In this document: piece after piece, positions 34,725 through 46,997 of the stretch
How positions within the stretch are numbered: position 1 is the first letter of the stretch
Layout of the letters: each line of letters opens with the position of its first letter
NCBI GenBank assembly: GCA_016617785.1
Contig: JADILM010000009.1
Coordinates: 496,001-560,000 of the forward strand
DNA: 64,000 nt
Reading direction: 5' to 3'
From: Sporobolomyces roseus
Taxonomy: Eukaryota > Basidiomycota > Microbotryomycetes > Sporidiobolales > Sporidiobolaceae
Program-made: the position numbers and the translations under genes
Notes under the pieces: model-generated
What the model was told of the DNA's origin: nothing
The model's input: the letters and a program-made list of their open reading frames with translations, nothing else
Database searches by the model: none

Positions 34725-37700
34725 ATGGACAGTCCTACCGCTGCTCCCCCCTCGCCTTCCTCTTCGAATCGACCTCCCGTTCTTCATCCTCCTCCCGCTT
34801 CGAGTGCAGTTCACCTTCCCCTGCTAGTACCTCAAACGAGACTTCCATTGATACCTCCAGGTCCCGCCCCTTCACTATCGACTTCATCGAACTCTGGAGT
34901 TTCGCACTCCTTCTCTCCTTTTTCTCTTCCGACTCCTCTCGCATCCACTTCGAAACCATGCTTAAACATCCTCCCGACAGCTCCCACATCGTACCATGCC
35001 TCCTCTCCTCACGCCTCCACAATCTACTCGTCCTATGCCACTACTTTCCTTCCTCCCGTCTCGTCTACTTCAGCAACTCCTTTTTCCTTCGACTCGACTC
35101 ATGATCACCGGCTTCCCTCTCTTCCTACTCCTCGACCTAACCACAGACAGGACGCCAAGACTACGGATCGTGTATCGCAGATGGGAAGAGTAGATAGGAT
35201 GGGAAGGGAGGATTTAGGAAGTAGCGGAATTGCTGGAAACCGTCGATCTGGTCGCGTTCGGAGAGCACCTCAATACTTTGATCCGCCGTTTACCCCTCTC
35301 ATTCCAGCTCAATACAACGAACACAGCCATGACGCGATGGGAGAGGAAGAACGATTCGATTCAGGCTTCTTGGAGGAGGAGGATCGCGCCCGCGACTACG
35401 CAGATCCAGACATCGCTACTTCGAAGAGGAAAGGTGGGAGAAACGCGGGAGGGGGACGCCGACGAAAGAGGGAGAAGAAGGAGGGAGTGGACACGAAGGA
35501 TGGAGAGGAGAAGAAGAAGAAGTCTCTTAGTAAATCGAACAAAGCTTCCTCACGACCGAACCCTTCCCCGGAGGACTTCGGAACTCAACCCCGTCACTCG
35601 TTCACGACTGGAGATCAAGCGATCAAGCTGCTCTGTGTTACTTCCGACATCAAGACCTTTTATCGGAACCTCGTAACCCAACTTCGCGATCCCGAATCGG
35701 TCCCCAGTTTCTCGAAAGAGCTCTTCGAAGAGGAAACGAAGGAAGAATTAGCAAAGTTGCAGGAGTTGTACAAGCAGGCGACCGGGAAAGAGTTGTCGGA
35801 AGAGTTCCTCAACCAGTCAGTCACCTTTTTCGCTGTTCTACATTCTTCTTCGCTGACGTTCCCGATTCTTTGATAAACGCAGACGAGAATTTGTCGGCTC
35901 CAGTTTCATCTCTGAATTCCTACACTACGCGACTCATCGTCGAAATCAAGACACCCCTACTTTCGGTATTCGCAAGAGAGGAGTAGGTTACGAGATTGGA
36001 GATGGAACTGAATTGGTGGACTTCTATCTATACCGAGCCAACGATGGTGAAGGTACTTCGGGTCGAGGGATGCCCAGCGTCAAAGCCGAGATCGACCAGG
36101 CGCTGGCGAATCAGCTTTACCGACTATTCGAAGCATCGAATCGCCAGCGACTGATCTCAAGGCTCCTTCCGCCTCCTGGTCGATGTCAACTCGTCCTCGT
36201 TTACGGGAAGGAACAGAATGATCAAGCAAAGGTAGCGTTGACGAAACTTGTGGAGGAGGCTAAGAAGATCGGTCGTCTCGTTCAAGTCGATACTCAACAA
36301 CACGATTTCGATTTCGCGGATTACTATCGACTCGAGGAGATCATTTCAGGAGGGAAACACTCCTTCGTGGTTCGTTACGTAAGGGATTTAACAACTGGCG
36401 ACTTGATTTCGGCACTTTTCGAACTGTATCACCCTTCTGCTCTCCTTCGCAGAATCTGGAGTCGTTTAGGACAAGCCGAACTTCTGGATCTGATCTTCGC
36501 TTTGATCGGAACCCTTCTCAACTGTCGTCGCAAGTCATCGACTGCGAGCTCAACGTCCTCCAATCCTTCTTCTCCTCCACCTGTCGTCGACGCTCTCCCT
36601 CCATCTTCCCTTCCCCATGTCGACCGCTCCCCCACTTCAAGCTCTACCGATCCTTCTACCTTACCCTTACCATCTCTCGAGTCAGCCGCAATCCCTGACG
36701 TGCCCAAACTCTCCGTCGCCTCGAAGGATAAGAAGGACAAGAAGGAGAAGAAGGAATATGGAGTTTTCCTACCGGTTCCTCCCGAATCTTTCTTCTCTCC
36801 TTACGGAGTCGAAATGAGGGGCTCGATGGTAGCAGTAATAACCTGTTGTGCTATCAAGGGTCAAGGCGCACCCAGTCCTCACGATGCCAGAGATGAGAAT
36901 GGTACTTCTCTTGCTGCAATCAAGGCGCTTGCAACGAGTACGGTTTCACTTTCTCACTCTTCTCTTGTTTTCATCGAATTTTTGCTGATGCTCTACCTCG
37001 TTTCTCGCTTAGGGAGTACCTTGAGACCAATCACTGATGGAGTTCTCGGAAATGCTTCTGATCAACTCCGAGCTACAAGTTCGTTTTCACTTTCTCACTC
37101 TTCTCTTGTTTCATCGAATTTTTGCTGATGCTCTACCTCGTTTCTCGCTTAGGGAGTACTCCGAGAGACATTGGCGACGGAGTTATCGGAACTGCTATCG
37201 ACCAGCAACGAGTAACGAGTTCGTTTTTACTTTCTCACTCTTCTCTTGTTTTCATCGAATTTTTGCTGATGCTCTACTTCGGCTTTCTCTCAGGGAAGAC
37301 ATTGAGGGAACTTCCCAATGGAGATCGAGGAAACGCTCACGATCAAGCTCAAGCCACCAGTACGTTTTCAGTCTTACTCTCCTCTCCTCTCGTTTTCATC
37401 GGATCTTCGCTGATGCTTCAGCTTGTTTCTCGTTTAGTGAATACTGTGAGGGAGCTCCCTAACGGAACACTTGGAGATGGCTACGACCAGAAGCGCATCA
37501 ACTCGGCGATTTCAAGTTCGTCTCCATCTCTTCACTCTTCTCTCGTTCTCATCGATTTTCGCTGATGCTCTCCATCGTTTCTCTCTTTCAGAGAACACCT
37601 TACGAAAACTTCCTAACGGAACCTATGGAACTGGTATCGACCAAGGTCATGCCAAAAGTTCGTTTTTGCTTTTCAGTCTTCTGCCGCATTTCGGTGATTT

Positions 37701-38547
37701 CCGCTAACGGCTTTCGACCACTCGCGATTCAGTGAACGCTCGAACTCATCTCCTCGCCGATAACACATACGGTACTGGCTATGACAAAATCGCAGAATCA
37801 CGTTTGTTTCTCATCTTCACTCTTTTACCATCGTCAAGGTTCCTGACCCTGTACCTCAGAGGGACTGTTATCCTGGAGGATCCTAGGACCTCAGCTCACC
37901 AGCTTGATAGATTCCCCGCCTATGCATCATTTTCATGGTCCGACCTTCACGAAGCGGCAATTTCGCAAGGTCTTTGGCCGTCCGATCGCAATGCTTCTCA
38001 GTTCCGTGGTTCTTACTGTTACTGGAGAAGTCGAGAACAACTTGGTTGGAAACGTGACTCGTTATTTCTCTCTCTCCGTGAGCAATCCGCAATCAATGCT
38101 AAATTATTGCGAATGTGAACAGCGACTCCTCGACCTCGATCACAGAGACGCAGTACGACTGTGCGAACGAGATCTTCCGACTCGACTGATTCGGTCTCTC
38201 GAACTGCTCCTACTCCAAGGCTACCCTCGTCGACTCTTCCCGCCCTTTCTACTCTACCGACTCTCACAAAACCTAGACCACCCTACTCTACCTTCTCGCT
38301 CTCTCATGTGCCTCCTCCTCCCTCCACATCCGGCTCACATGCTGAACGCTTCTCCCTCCCACCCCTTCGAACGAACACAATCTCGCCCGACGATTTCTAT
38401 TCGGCAACCCCTCAGCCTCAAGACGTTCACGTACCAACGTATACCTCATTCTTCCAAAGAACGCACAGACCGTCCTCTCTCTCTCCCTTCCTCCCCGCCC
38501 TCCCTATAAATCGAACCTCGCCTGAGGATTTCTACTCGACGGAATAA
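34725..38547 (+). CDS. unrecognised large protein with tandem 22-aa repeats encoded by repeated mini-exons
   Basis: Exons 34725-35815, 35883-36937, 37013-37078, 37153-37218, 37294-37359, 37438-37515, 37592-37657, 37733-38077, 38123-38547; 1,085 aa. Residues 1-140 are Pro/Ser-rich, 140-290 charged with GNRRSGRVRRAPQYFDPP and KRKGGRN-type basic clusters (possible nuclear signals). Then a folded-looking region (about 300-570: FIKLL-like start, EFLHYATHRRNQDTPTFG, LVDFYLYRAND, VRYVRDLTTGDLISAL). Next come six repeats of the form xNTLRELPNGTxGxGxDQxxA, one per exon. The C-terminus has TISPDDFYSATP and RTSPEDFYSTE. I do not recognise the family. The frame between 37801 and 37860 is open through a degenerate intron copy, so splicing there is uncertain. 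Confidence 0.68.
36938..37801 (+). repeat. tandem array of six exon-intron units
   Basis: Units of about 141 bp: a 66-nt exon (78 in unit 4; 69 in unit 6 if it is spliced like the others) preceded by a 74-78 nt intron. Every exon is phase 1 at both ends. Introns share donors GTTCGT or GTACG, a TTTGCTGATGCTC branch-site block and a TTTCTCGCTTAG-type acceptor. The first three introns are almost identical, later ones progressively diverged. Confidence 0.88.
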
Positions 38548-39062
38548 TGTTCTCTGTCAATGATGTTTACAAGCGGGATTAGCTCGTATTTTCTGTGTCG
38601 TTGTATTACACATCCCTGTGAGCATCGTGAGCGATATAAGGGAGATTCGAGGCAAGAGAGATTCGAGAGTTGATTGCGAATTCCGACGAAACGAAGGCTG
38701 ATCGGTTATTGTTGCCGCATCGCTCACGAACCTAGCGACGCCCAATAAACGACTTTCAGATAGCTCAGACAATGCTGAAATTCGTCTTACGACTCTTGCG
38801 AGAACGGAAGTTTGAACGAATCTTTCGTTGCTTTCCCTTCCTCTCCTCACTTCCTCGAAGCACCAGACTCTCCCGAGCACTCGTCGATATTACACTGCTA
38901 CCTCTATCAAGTTGAACAGAAAGCCTCAAGCGTTATCGTCGCCATCTTCACGCTCTTCTCCATCTCATCAACTCGACTCGAATCTTAAGACAACACGCTG
39001 TCAGAACCCACTAGTCGACTAAGAATCTCGTCGAGAACGCTTATCTACGACTCAATTAATCA
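38548..39062 (+). other. intergenic
   Basis: About 515 bp between two plus-strand genes, holding the 3' end of the repeat gene and the promoter of the BRCT gene. GATTGCGAATTCCG near 38673 matches the recurrent promoter motif. ORFs here are short and unconvincing. Confidence 0.35.
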
Positions 39063-42000
39063 ATGAATGCTCCTGCCTCCTCTTCAAACCCTCAACTCTC
39101 TTACTTGCCTCAAACTTCAGAAGACCCGGTTCAAGGCTGTTCTGCTCTGGAAGGAATCAATGGGATCGCAGAACTGAACGGTGGAGACTTGATCGATTCG
39201 TGGTCAAGGTGGATTGGCTATTCCTCGTTGCAACGGATTATCGGAGTCGATGGATTTGATGAGCGAGGTTCAACGGGAATTTGGTCAGGATGGGAAGTCG
39301 GTAGTATCAGCCTCACCTACTCGCCGGACCTACCGCAACTAGCAGGTCAAGTCGACTACAAGCGGCCAACTCCGTTGATTTCGACCGTCTCTACTGGATG
39401 TCAAGACGTGGTTCAAGACCAGTTCTTCGACCCGTCTAGCTCCTCGTGGCGCTACTTCAAACTCCTTCCATCAGCTCCTTACGTCTCTCAACCAGATTCC
39501 TCGCTCCCGCTACCGGAATTATGGTCTGTCTCGCAGAATCGCAACGACCAAGATTACCTCGAACAGACAACACAAGCTCTAAGCTTGCACTCTCATCAAA
39601 CAATGCTACCGAGATCTACACCAGTTACTGTCGATCCACCTCCAGCTTTCTTCAACCCAACATATTCGACGGCAAACTTAGTTATCATTGAATCTACTCG
39701 AGGACGCAGGGTTCGCCTGTCGATAGGTTCTGCGTTTGCGACGGTGATCTCGAAGGAGCTACTGGATAATTTCCTGGGAGAGAGGGAAAAGTCTGGTGAG
39801 GAGGGTATCATTGATGCTTCTCACAGCTTCGGCGCTTTACTCTGGTACGCTTTCGGTTCCTTCCCTTGTTCTCGCGCCATCGAGGATATACACTGATGAA
39901 AGAAGGCGTTGCCTGAGCAGTCTCGTCGAACGTCTTCTCTTCAAAGAAGACCAGAGTCCTGTTCAGATCGCTTCATCGATCGTTCGAAAGCTCAAGCTCG
40001 ACAGAATCGCGTGAGTATCGCCTCCATCTTACCCATACGGCAGCCAATTTGATACCAAGACAGCCAGCTGACGCTTGATCTGCTCGGATAGTTCGACTAT
40101 TCTCGGACTTCTCGGATTCCGCTTCGATTCGAACTTTATCGTTCCTCCTTCGATCACTAGCTCGACCCTCGAAGGCCGTCAGAATCGCATGGCTCTCGAT
40201 CGAGCCTGGTACGAGTTGAAGCTCGGACTTGACTACTACTGTCGTACTCGAGGTGAGATCGGTTCTGTTGCCCACTTTCCAGTTTGACGCGAATTAATCC
40301 GAGTGAGCACTTAGGTATCGAGCCTCCGCCTGCTTACGTTTTCATTCAGACTGATTCGGCACGATACGACGTTCTCGACGCCCTCGAGAGCGATACTACT
40401 CCGTTCCCGCTTCAGCACCATTTCCATTCGAACCCCATCCCTTATGACGCACCGCTCGCTGAATTATCAACGATACCCGAACTAGATGAGATGGAGATTG
40501 AGGGGAACGAGAAGGGAGACGATCGCGAACGAGTGCCGGAAGAACAGTCGAATCGAAATGAAGAGGTCGAGGAGACGAGGAGTAGATTCGAATTCGACAG
40601 GGAAGATCGAGCGATCGAGGGGTACGGAGATGGACAGAAGTTGGATTCGGTCGACGTAGGAGGTACGGGACTCGAATTCGGAAACCCAAATTCGCAAGAA
40701 TCGTCGTCGGGTCAAGAGGATGAGATGGAGATCACGGAGTCGACATGGAAGGCGGAATCCGACAAAGATCGAACCCTCGACGATCAAGGAATGGACGTCG
40801 ATCGAAACGAGGGAGGTTCAATGCCAGCTCCCGAATCTGCTCGACCTCGATCGCTATCGAAACCAGTTTCGAATCCCGCCAACACCGCTTCTCCTCCTCC
40901 CTTGCCTCTTCCTCCCTTGCCTCTTCCTCCCTTGCCTCTTCCTCTCCTCCCTCCTCCTCGAGCTCAAACTGCCGAACAACCCACAACGAAGATGATTCAC
41001 ACGGCCACACTTTCGAAACTTTCGAAAGAAACTCGTCCCATCGAATCAACAGCAGAGAATCAAGGCGAGAATGGATCTTCCGCCCTATCTGAAGCCGACG
41101 ATGACGATGACGAATCAAAATCCAGCTCTTCCTCTTCCAATCTACCTCCATCTGCGAAAGCAATGTCGAAACATTTCAACCAAATCGATTCTCACAACCT
41201 CGTTCAACCCGGTTCGAAACGTGCTGCAGCTGGGGAAGCTCGAGCTGCGTTACACGTCACGATGGAGGACAAGAACAAGTTCGAGTTCGAGCAGAAGAGT
41301 CCTGCAGAGGAGACTGGAATGGGACCGGACAGGACTAGTCAGCGATCGGATCCGAAAGAAGGAGGGAGTAGTCCCATTGAGAAGAGGAAAGTCGAGAGAG
41401 AAGAGAAGAACGATGATGATGGGGATGATCTCGTGAAGGGTGCGGACGCTGAGAATGAGGAAGAGAAACGGGACATCAAGAAAGGAAGAGGGAAAGCGAA
41501 AGCGACACGAGAAATTACGGAGGACGGTGAAGTGGAAGAAGAGATGCCGAGGAAAAACGCACACGTGGCTGTCAACAAGAACCTCAAGAATGTCACGATC
41601 CAAGGTGGAGGAACTCAAGAAGGTGCCGTTTCAAGTTTCGATAATTCTCCGAAAGCTAAACCTGTTCCGTGAGTTTCGCTTTCGCTTTGGTTCCTCGAAC
41701 GTTCGCGTATGTTGACAGCCACTCTTCTTGTGGACAGCGTGAAAAAGCTACGAATCATCTCGACTGGTCTGGGACTTGACAAAACTTCAACCGAAATCAA
41801 GGTGAGTCTCCCCTGACTCTTTCAATTCCGTAGCGCATCTCGCTGAATCTTGAGACTCGGATCGTAGGCTCTGAAATCTCTCGGCATCGTTTGGACCGAG
41901 AAACCGCAAGAGGCGACTCATCTCGTTGTCAAAGGTCTCTCGAGAACTGAGAAGTTCCTTTGTTGTGAGTTGCTCGACAACGTGTAAACCCTCGCTGTAC

Positions 42001-42630
42001 GTTATCACTGACCGAGATGTCTTGAGTACAGGCTTACCTTTCACTCCATTCATCGTAACGAAGAAATGGATCGACGCTTGTATCGATGCAGGGACCCTTG
42101 TCGGTACGCAAACATTCCTCTCTTCAATCAATGTAGCTCAGATGACTGACGTACTTCTCTGACAGACGAAGCGCCTTATCTTCTCAAAGACAAAGAGAAA
42201 GAACGCGAGCTCGGCGACACACTCGAAGCTATTCTGTCCCGAGCGAAGAAGGGCAAGATGCTCGAAGGAAGGAAGGTTTACCTTACAAAGGGAACGAGTC
42301 TCGAATCACCTGCCTTACAACGTATCATTTGTGCTTGCGGAGGAATCGTGGGTCTTTCGTTGCTCTCGCCTTTATCCAGGTTCACTGGAACTGACTCTCG
42401 CGCTTTTCGTTGACTACCGACAGATTGCACCTTGCGATTTGATAGATCAACACGATGCAATCATTTCTGACGCAACAGCTCTCGTGGTTTCATCATCGAA
42501 GGAGCGAAGGGGATGGAGTCGACTGGTCAAGCAAGGAATCCGAGTTTATGCGGCTGAAGCCGTCTTCTCGGCAGCGATGCATCAACGCTTCGATATTGGA
42601 TTTAATGACGGGAACGCAATGGGAATGTAG
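39063..42630 (+). CDS. tandem-BRCT protein (MDC1/PTIP/Rtt107-like C-terminus)
   Basis: Probable DNA-damage scaffold. Nine exons: 39063-39844, 39921-40010, 40092-40252, 40315-41668, 41738-41801, 41868-41964, 42032-42103, 42166-42347, 42424-42630; 1,002 aa. Residues 1-400 have no domain I can name (TIWSGWEVGSISLTYSP; SSTILGLLGFRFDSNF). Residues 400-795 are acidic/Ser-rich and probably disordered, with a PPLPLPPLPLP stretch. The end carries two BRCT units: KKLRIISTGL, THLVVKGLSRTEKFLC, FTPFIVTKKWIDACIDAG (first, 797-885); GRKVYLTKG to VVSSSKERRGW and VYAAEAVFSAA (second). The ST-G in the first unit suits phosphopeptide binding. No FHA domain found, which separates it from Nbs1 and vertebrate MDC1. 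Confidence 0.8.
40896..40940 (+). repeat. 15-nt coding minisatellite, three copies
   Basis: CCTCCCTTGCCTCTT repeated three times in frame, encoding Pro-Pro-Leu-Pro-Leu units in the linker of the tandem-BRCT protein. Confidence 0.85.
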
Positions 42631-43616
42631 AGCTCTACGACAGGGGAACGCAAGAGTCGGAGGAAGTGGCCCCCAGGAAAGCTTTTTTTCTGTCCTCCGT
42701 TTTGAGCAGCTAGGAAGAAGTGGAGCTCATAGAGAGAGTCTACAATGTAATCCTATGAGCCGGGCGAAAGCTCCGAGCCTTCTTCAACGATTCGAGCTGT
42801 TTCTTCGCACCGATGCTCGAGTTGGACAATCGGGATTGTAGCGCAGTAATCTGACGGCGTCCTTTGTGCGCGCAAGATGCGAATTGACAATTAGAATATC
42901 TGGCTAGAAGCGTACGGCGAGGAACTCCATCGTCGGCGAGAACAGGTCCTCTTGCTGAATCACCAAAGACAAGACGTCGTTGTCAAAGGAGACACCGAGG
43001 CCGTCATGTTAAGAAGCTGCGGAAGGCGAATACATCAGCAGCCATAGCTCCCCTGAGCAAGTTTCAGTCCAATCTAAACATCTATTACGCTTAAGAGCGA
43101 GATTCCAAACGAGATTGTGAATACCTTTTTTCGAGCTATTCAGTGTCTCAAGATAGGGATTTCCGTTGACGCTACTGTCTACCCTTCGATCACTGTAAAG
43201 AACCGTTTCGCTCGAGAACTAGAGCCCTGGCAATCTCGTAGGGGGTCGAAGAAGAAGAGTCAATCGGCGTTTAAGGTGCGAAATCCTCAGAGAAACTCGT
43301 TTGTCTGTGTCCGAGAGGCGATTCTCGTTCCTCCGAGTCTATCGTCTACATCGTGGAACGTGATCAACCGGAGAGAAGCGAGACTTCGATAAGGAGCCAA
43401 AACGAGGTTGACGAGACGATACCGAACAGCGAAGCCTCGACCCCAAGCAAAGAGGTGCATATAAGCGGTCACTAGTATGATTCTTGGTATCACTGAGAGG
43501 GCGCGGAGCTCGACTTGAGATGATTGAGTGACTTGTTGGAAGGCAAGAAACGAATTACCAACTCGATTCGCTCTCCTACCTTCACCTCACTCGACCACCT
43601 CAGAAAACCTTCTAGA
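42631..43616. other. intergenic, no gene seen
   Basis: Nearly 1 kb between two plus-strand genes. ORFs of up to 128 aa are composed of unremarkable sequence and begin with non-ATG codons or lack splice context. I checked by eye for tRNA T-arms and snRNA-like starts and saw none. Promoter of CSN7 expected at its right end. Confidence 0.35.
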
Positions 43617-45029
43617 ATGGCTCACATTGAGGATGATTTCGCCGCATACACTACTATCGGAGATCGAGTAGCTCCTCCTTCAAGTTCAGCTGTCAAACAA
43701 TCTTCATCTACTCCTCAAGGTCCCAAGTTTGGAGTACCGGCAAAGCTAGAGGTGAGTCACTTGATACATTCATATACCCTCTGTGCACCTCTCCACACTT
43801 CACACAGAGCGGTAAGAGCTCAAGCTGACGTTCCACTCCCCACTTCCTTTTCCTCCTTTTCTGAAAACAGCCTTTCACTTTACTAGCCAAATCGGCTCGT
43901 GGTGCAGGCGCAGCCAATTTGATCAGTCAAGCAGTGTCAGCTCCGGGTGTTTACGTTTTCAGCGAGTTGTTGCAACTTCCGAGTATCAAAGATGTGAGTC
44001 CGGTTCTCTCTCTCTTGGCTCCTCGATCGCTATACGAGCTGACACCGTGAGCGTCGGACAGCTCGCTACGAATAATCAACATGTTACTCAACACCGTTTA
44101 CTCGAATTGTTCGCTTACGGAACTTGGAACGATTATACGAGTGCGTCGCAACTCCTCTCCCTCTTCTCTCCACTATCCGAAGCTCACCTCGCTTTGTGAT
44201 CATTTGTAGGCGCTCGTGATCAATATCCAACTTTGACTCCAGAACAAGAGACGAAATTGAAACAATTGACGATTCTTTCCCTCGCTTCCGAAACTCGTGT
44301 ACGTCTTTTCCCTTCCCCTTTCCACCCTCTCTCTCCTTGGTACAGCCACCAAGCGCTCTCCTGGGTCTCGAACAGATCCTTTCTTACTCGACCCTCCTCT
44401 CCTCCCTCTCGATCGAATCCGTCCCTCTCCTCGAAGACCTCCTAATCGAATCGATCTACTCCAACATCCTTACCGGTCGTCTCGACCAACTTTCCTCCCA
44501 ACTCGAAGTAGTATCCTCTCTCGGTAGGGACGTGAAACCTTCAACTACCCCTACTACGAACCCCGAAGAATCGATGGAACTCGACGCTACTTCGACCCCT
44601 CCCTCTTCTTCCGGAATAGCACCTACCGTTTCATCCCTCCTCTCCTCCCTCCAATCCTGGTCTTGTAAAATCGATCAACTCTTGAATTCACTCGATCAAC
44701 ACATTTCAACTCTCAATGCCAACTCGATCAATCAGAGCAAAGATTCGATGAGGCACGAACAAAAAGTTAGAGAAATGGTTTTCGAAGTTTCGAAAGGTAA
44801 AGGAGGGAAAGGAGGATCGAAGGGTGGTGATTCAGGACAACAAGGGTGGAAAGATGTTGCGGGAGAAGTAGGAGCGGGCAAGGCAATTTGGGATAATATG
44901 GACGTTGATCCTGCTTCGAATTCGAATTCGATGGCGGGAGTCACGAGGAGCGCGATTAGTCCGGCGAGCGCAGGTGGGGGAGGTGGGAGTGGAATGGGAG
45001 GAAGACTCAGGAAGAGGGGAAGAACCTAG
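43617..45029 (+). CDS. CSN7: COP9 signalosome subunit 7
   Basis: PCI-domain subunit of the complex that removes NEDD8 from cullins. Exons 43617-43751, 43871-43993, 44062-44140, 44210-44298, 44346-45029; 369 aa. PCI marks: HRLLELFAYGTWNDYTSA, YPTLTPEQETKLKQLTILS, then SVPLLEDLLIESIYSNILTG and RLDQLSSQLEV. The C-terminus is long for CSN7: a Ser/Thr linker, a helical segment SLQSWSCKIDQLLNS and a Gly-rich tail ending RLRKRGRT. The ATG at 43617 fits; the frame upstream begins only with a non-ATG codon. It may act with SCF complexes that use F-box proteins such as the two in this window, but this is a general link only. Confidence 0.9.
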
Positions 45030-45386
45030 ATCGAATAATACGGGAACGATAACTGCTTGATAACGCTTTTCTCTCTTTTCGCGACTTTGTCAATATAGCT
45101 CGCAATGATACTGCATGATACAGAATCGAGTAGCGGGATGTCGAACGAGAGACAGAGTAGATCCGAGAGTGCTCGGTTGGAAACGAGAGAAATGTTGATA
45201 GTTCAGTAATTGCGAGTGAATAACGAGTTACAATTTTAGATCTGCTAATAACGAGGGGAGGCATGAAGATTTGCGAGGTATATAACAGGAGGAGGACGAC
45301 GACGACGAGCGACGAGCCACGGTCTGAGAGAGCAAGTCAACAATGGGCGAAAAGGGCGAAAAGCAGTCGTTTCCCTTTGACTTCGA
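45030..45386. other. intergenic, convergent 3' ends
   Basis: 357 bp between the CSN7 stop and the stop of the minus-strand gene. Contains AT-rich sequence and an AGGAGGACGACGACGACGAGCGACG stretch near 45290; no gene seen. Confidence 0.35.
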
Positions 45387-46864
45387 TCAGCTCCTCAGTA
45401 CCTCTCCGACGATCCTCTCGAACCTCTTCTTCCTCTCCTCCCTCTCCGCTACACTTCCCTTCCCAAACATTCCCCAAATCCCCGCGAGCGCAAACCTCAA
45501 ATACTCCTCCTCTTTCTCGATAGTGCCATTCTCATCTCCCTTGTTCGTGGATACAGTCGAGTTAGGATGAGATGGTAGAGGCTGGAAAGGTTGGGAAGTT
45601 TGAGCAGGGGAATCTTGCATTGACAAGAAAGAAGTTTGTGAATTTGAAGGCTGAGGATTCTGAGCGGAGGAAGAAGGAGTTGAAGGAGGTGGAGTTGATA
45701 AGAAAGCTTTTGGTGAGAAAGGAGTCACGGTCGAGGAACGTCGAGATCGAGTTTTGGCTAGATTCGGTTGAGTTTGTTCAGGTTTCGTTTGAGCTGGTTT
45801 AGCTGGTTCGAGTTGAGGGATTGTCGGACTTTGTTGTACCTCCTCCTCTTCCTCTTGATCACGACCCGTATCGATCTGATCCTCTACATTCCCATAATTC
45901 TTCCAATAATTCTCTTCCTCCTCCTTTTCCGTATCCCTCCCTCTGCCCTTCTCCAATCCACCTTTCGTGTCCTCCTCCTCTTCCCCTTCTGAGTCACTCC
46001 ACCCAGCCCAGAAGTCCGCCGAGTCTCCATATGCGCCGGGCGTCGTCCCCTCTCCTTGGGCCATCTCTTCCCTAGTTTTCATCTGTTTAACTCCCCCTTT
46101 CTCCCCTCTCCCATTCTCATGTTCTGTCAATGGTCGTCGTGTTCCATACTCATCGTAATCTCCTTCTTCTGATTGATGCGAATGGAAATCCATTGGACTT
46201 GGTCGATTCTTACTATAACTAGGTTTCGTAACTGCTTCAACAGCTGCTTCCAAACTCTTGAACCATTTCCCTTCCTTCTTCGCTTCCATTTTCGAACTGA
46301 TCCCTCCTGCTCTCAACGCATCGAATCCATTTCCTGGACTTTCAGATCCAGCAGATTCCAATCTCAAGAATGTCCAACTCGCTTCCTCCCTTGTTTGATT
46401 CGATTCTGACGTAGTCGAGGGAGAGGTGGAAGGATCTTCATAGATTAATATGACGTTCAAGAGTGGGGTGGGAGTGGAGGAGGTGGAGGAGTAGGAAGGG
46501 AGAGAGATGGAGATGAGTGATTTGAATTCCGTTAGATCGAAACTATAACGAGCTTGTCCCAATATCAATGATTCTAATGATCCAGCTGTAGACACAATCA
46601 CTCTCTCAAGTCAGCGGGAGTGACTCAAGGAGAGGTAGGAGGTTATGTACATTCTACAATCTCTCTCCTAGCTAATTCAACTTCCGAGTCTTTGGTTCCT
46701 AGAGTATAATATCTCTCATCTTGTTCGTTCAGTGATAGGTAGTGAATAGCTTGCGAAGTAGGAGTTGAGAGGAGTTGAGGAGGGATTTGTAGTGAATCGG
46801 GAGAGAACAAGAAGGGGAGTAAGGAGAGGAGGAAAGGGTGAGGAGGTGGGGGGAGAGAAGTCAT
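45387..46864 (-). CDS. conserved-looking protein of unknown function with DFWxGW motif
   Basis: Two exons (46864-46651, 46585-45387), 470 aa. Order: a hydrophobic N-terminus (PFLLSLLPFLFSPDSLQ), LNEQDERYYTLG, a folded-looking region LILGQARYSFDLTEFKSLISI and LLNVILIYEDPS, WTFLRLESAG, then Ser/Glu-rich sequence with ADFWAGWSDSEGE near 265. The C-terminal helix is EEEYLRFALAGIWGMFGKG. The DFWAGWSDSEGE pattern suggests a conserved fungal protein but I cannot name it. An upstream in-frame ATG (46936) would add 24 residues. Its start lies only 133 bp from the start of the divergent kinase-like gene. Confidence 0.65.
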
Positions 46865-46997
46865 TGTAGTTGTTATGAGATGTAAAAGAGAGAGAGGAAG
46901 AGAAAGAGATTCCCCCCTCATCGTTCCGAAGTGCACCTCTCTCTTTCTTCCTTTTCTCCACTCTTATTCATCTCCGCTATCTCCCGACTCGTTTTCA

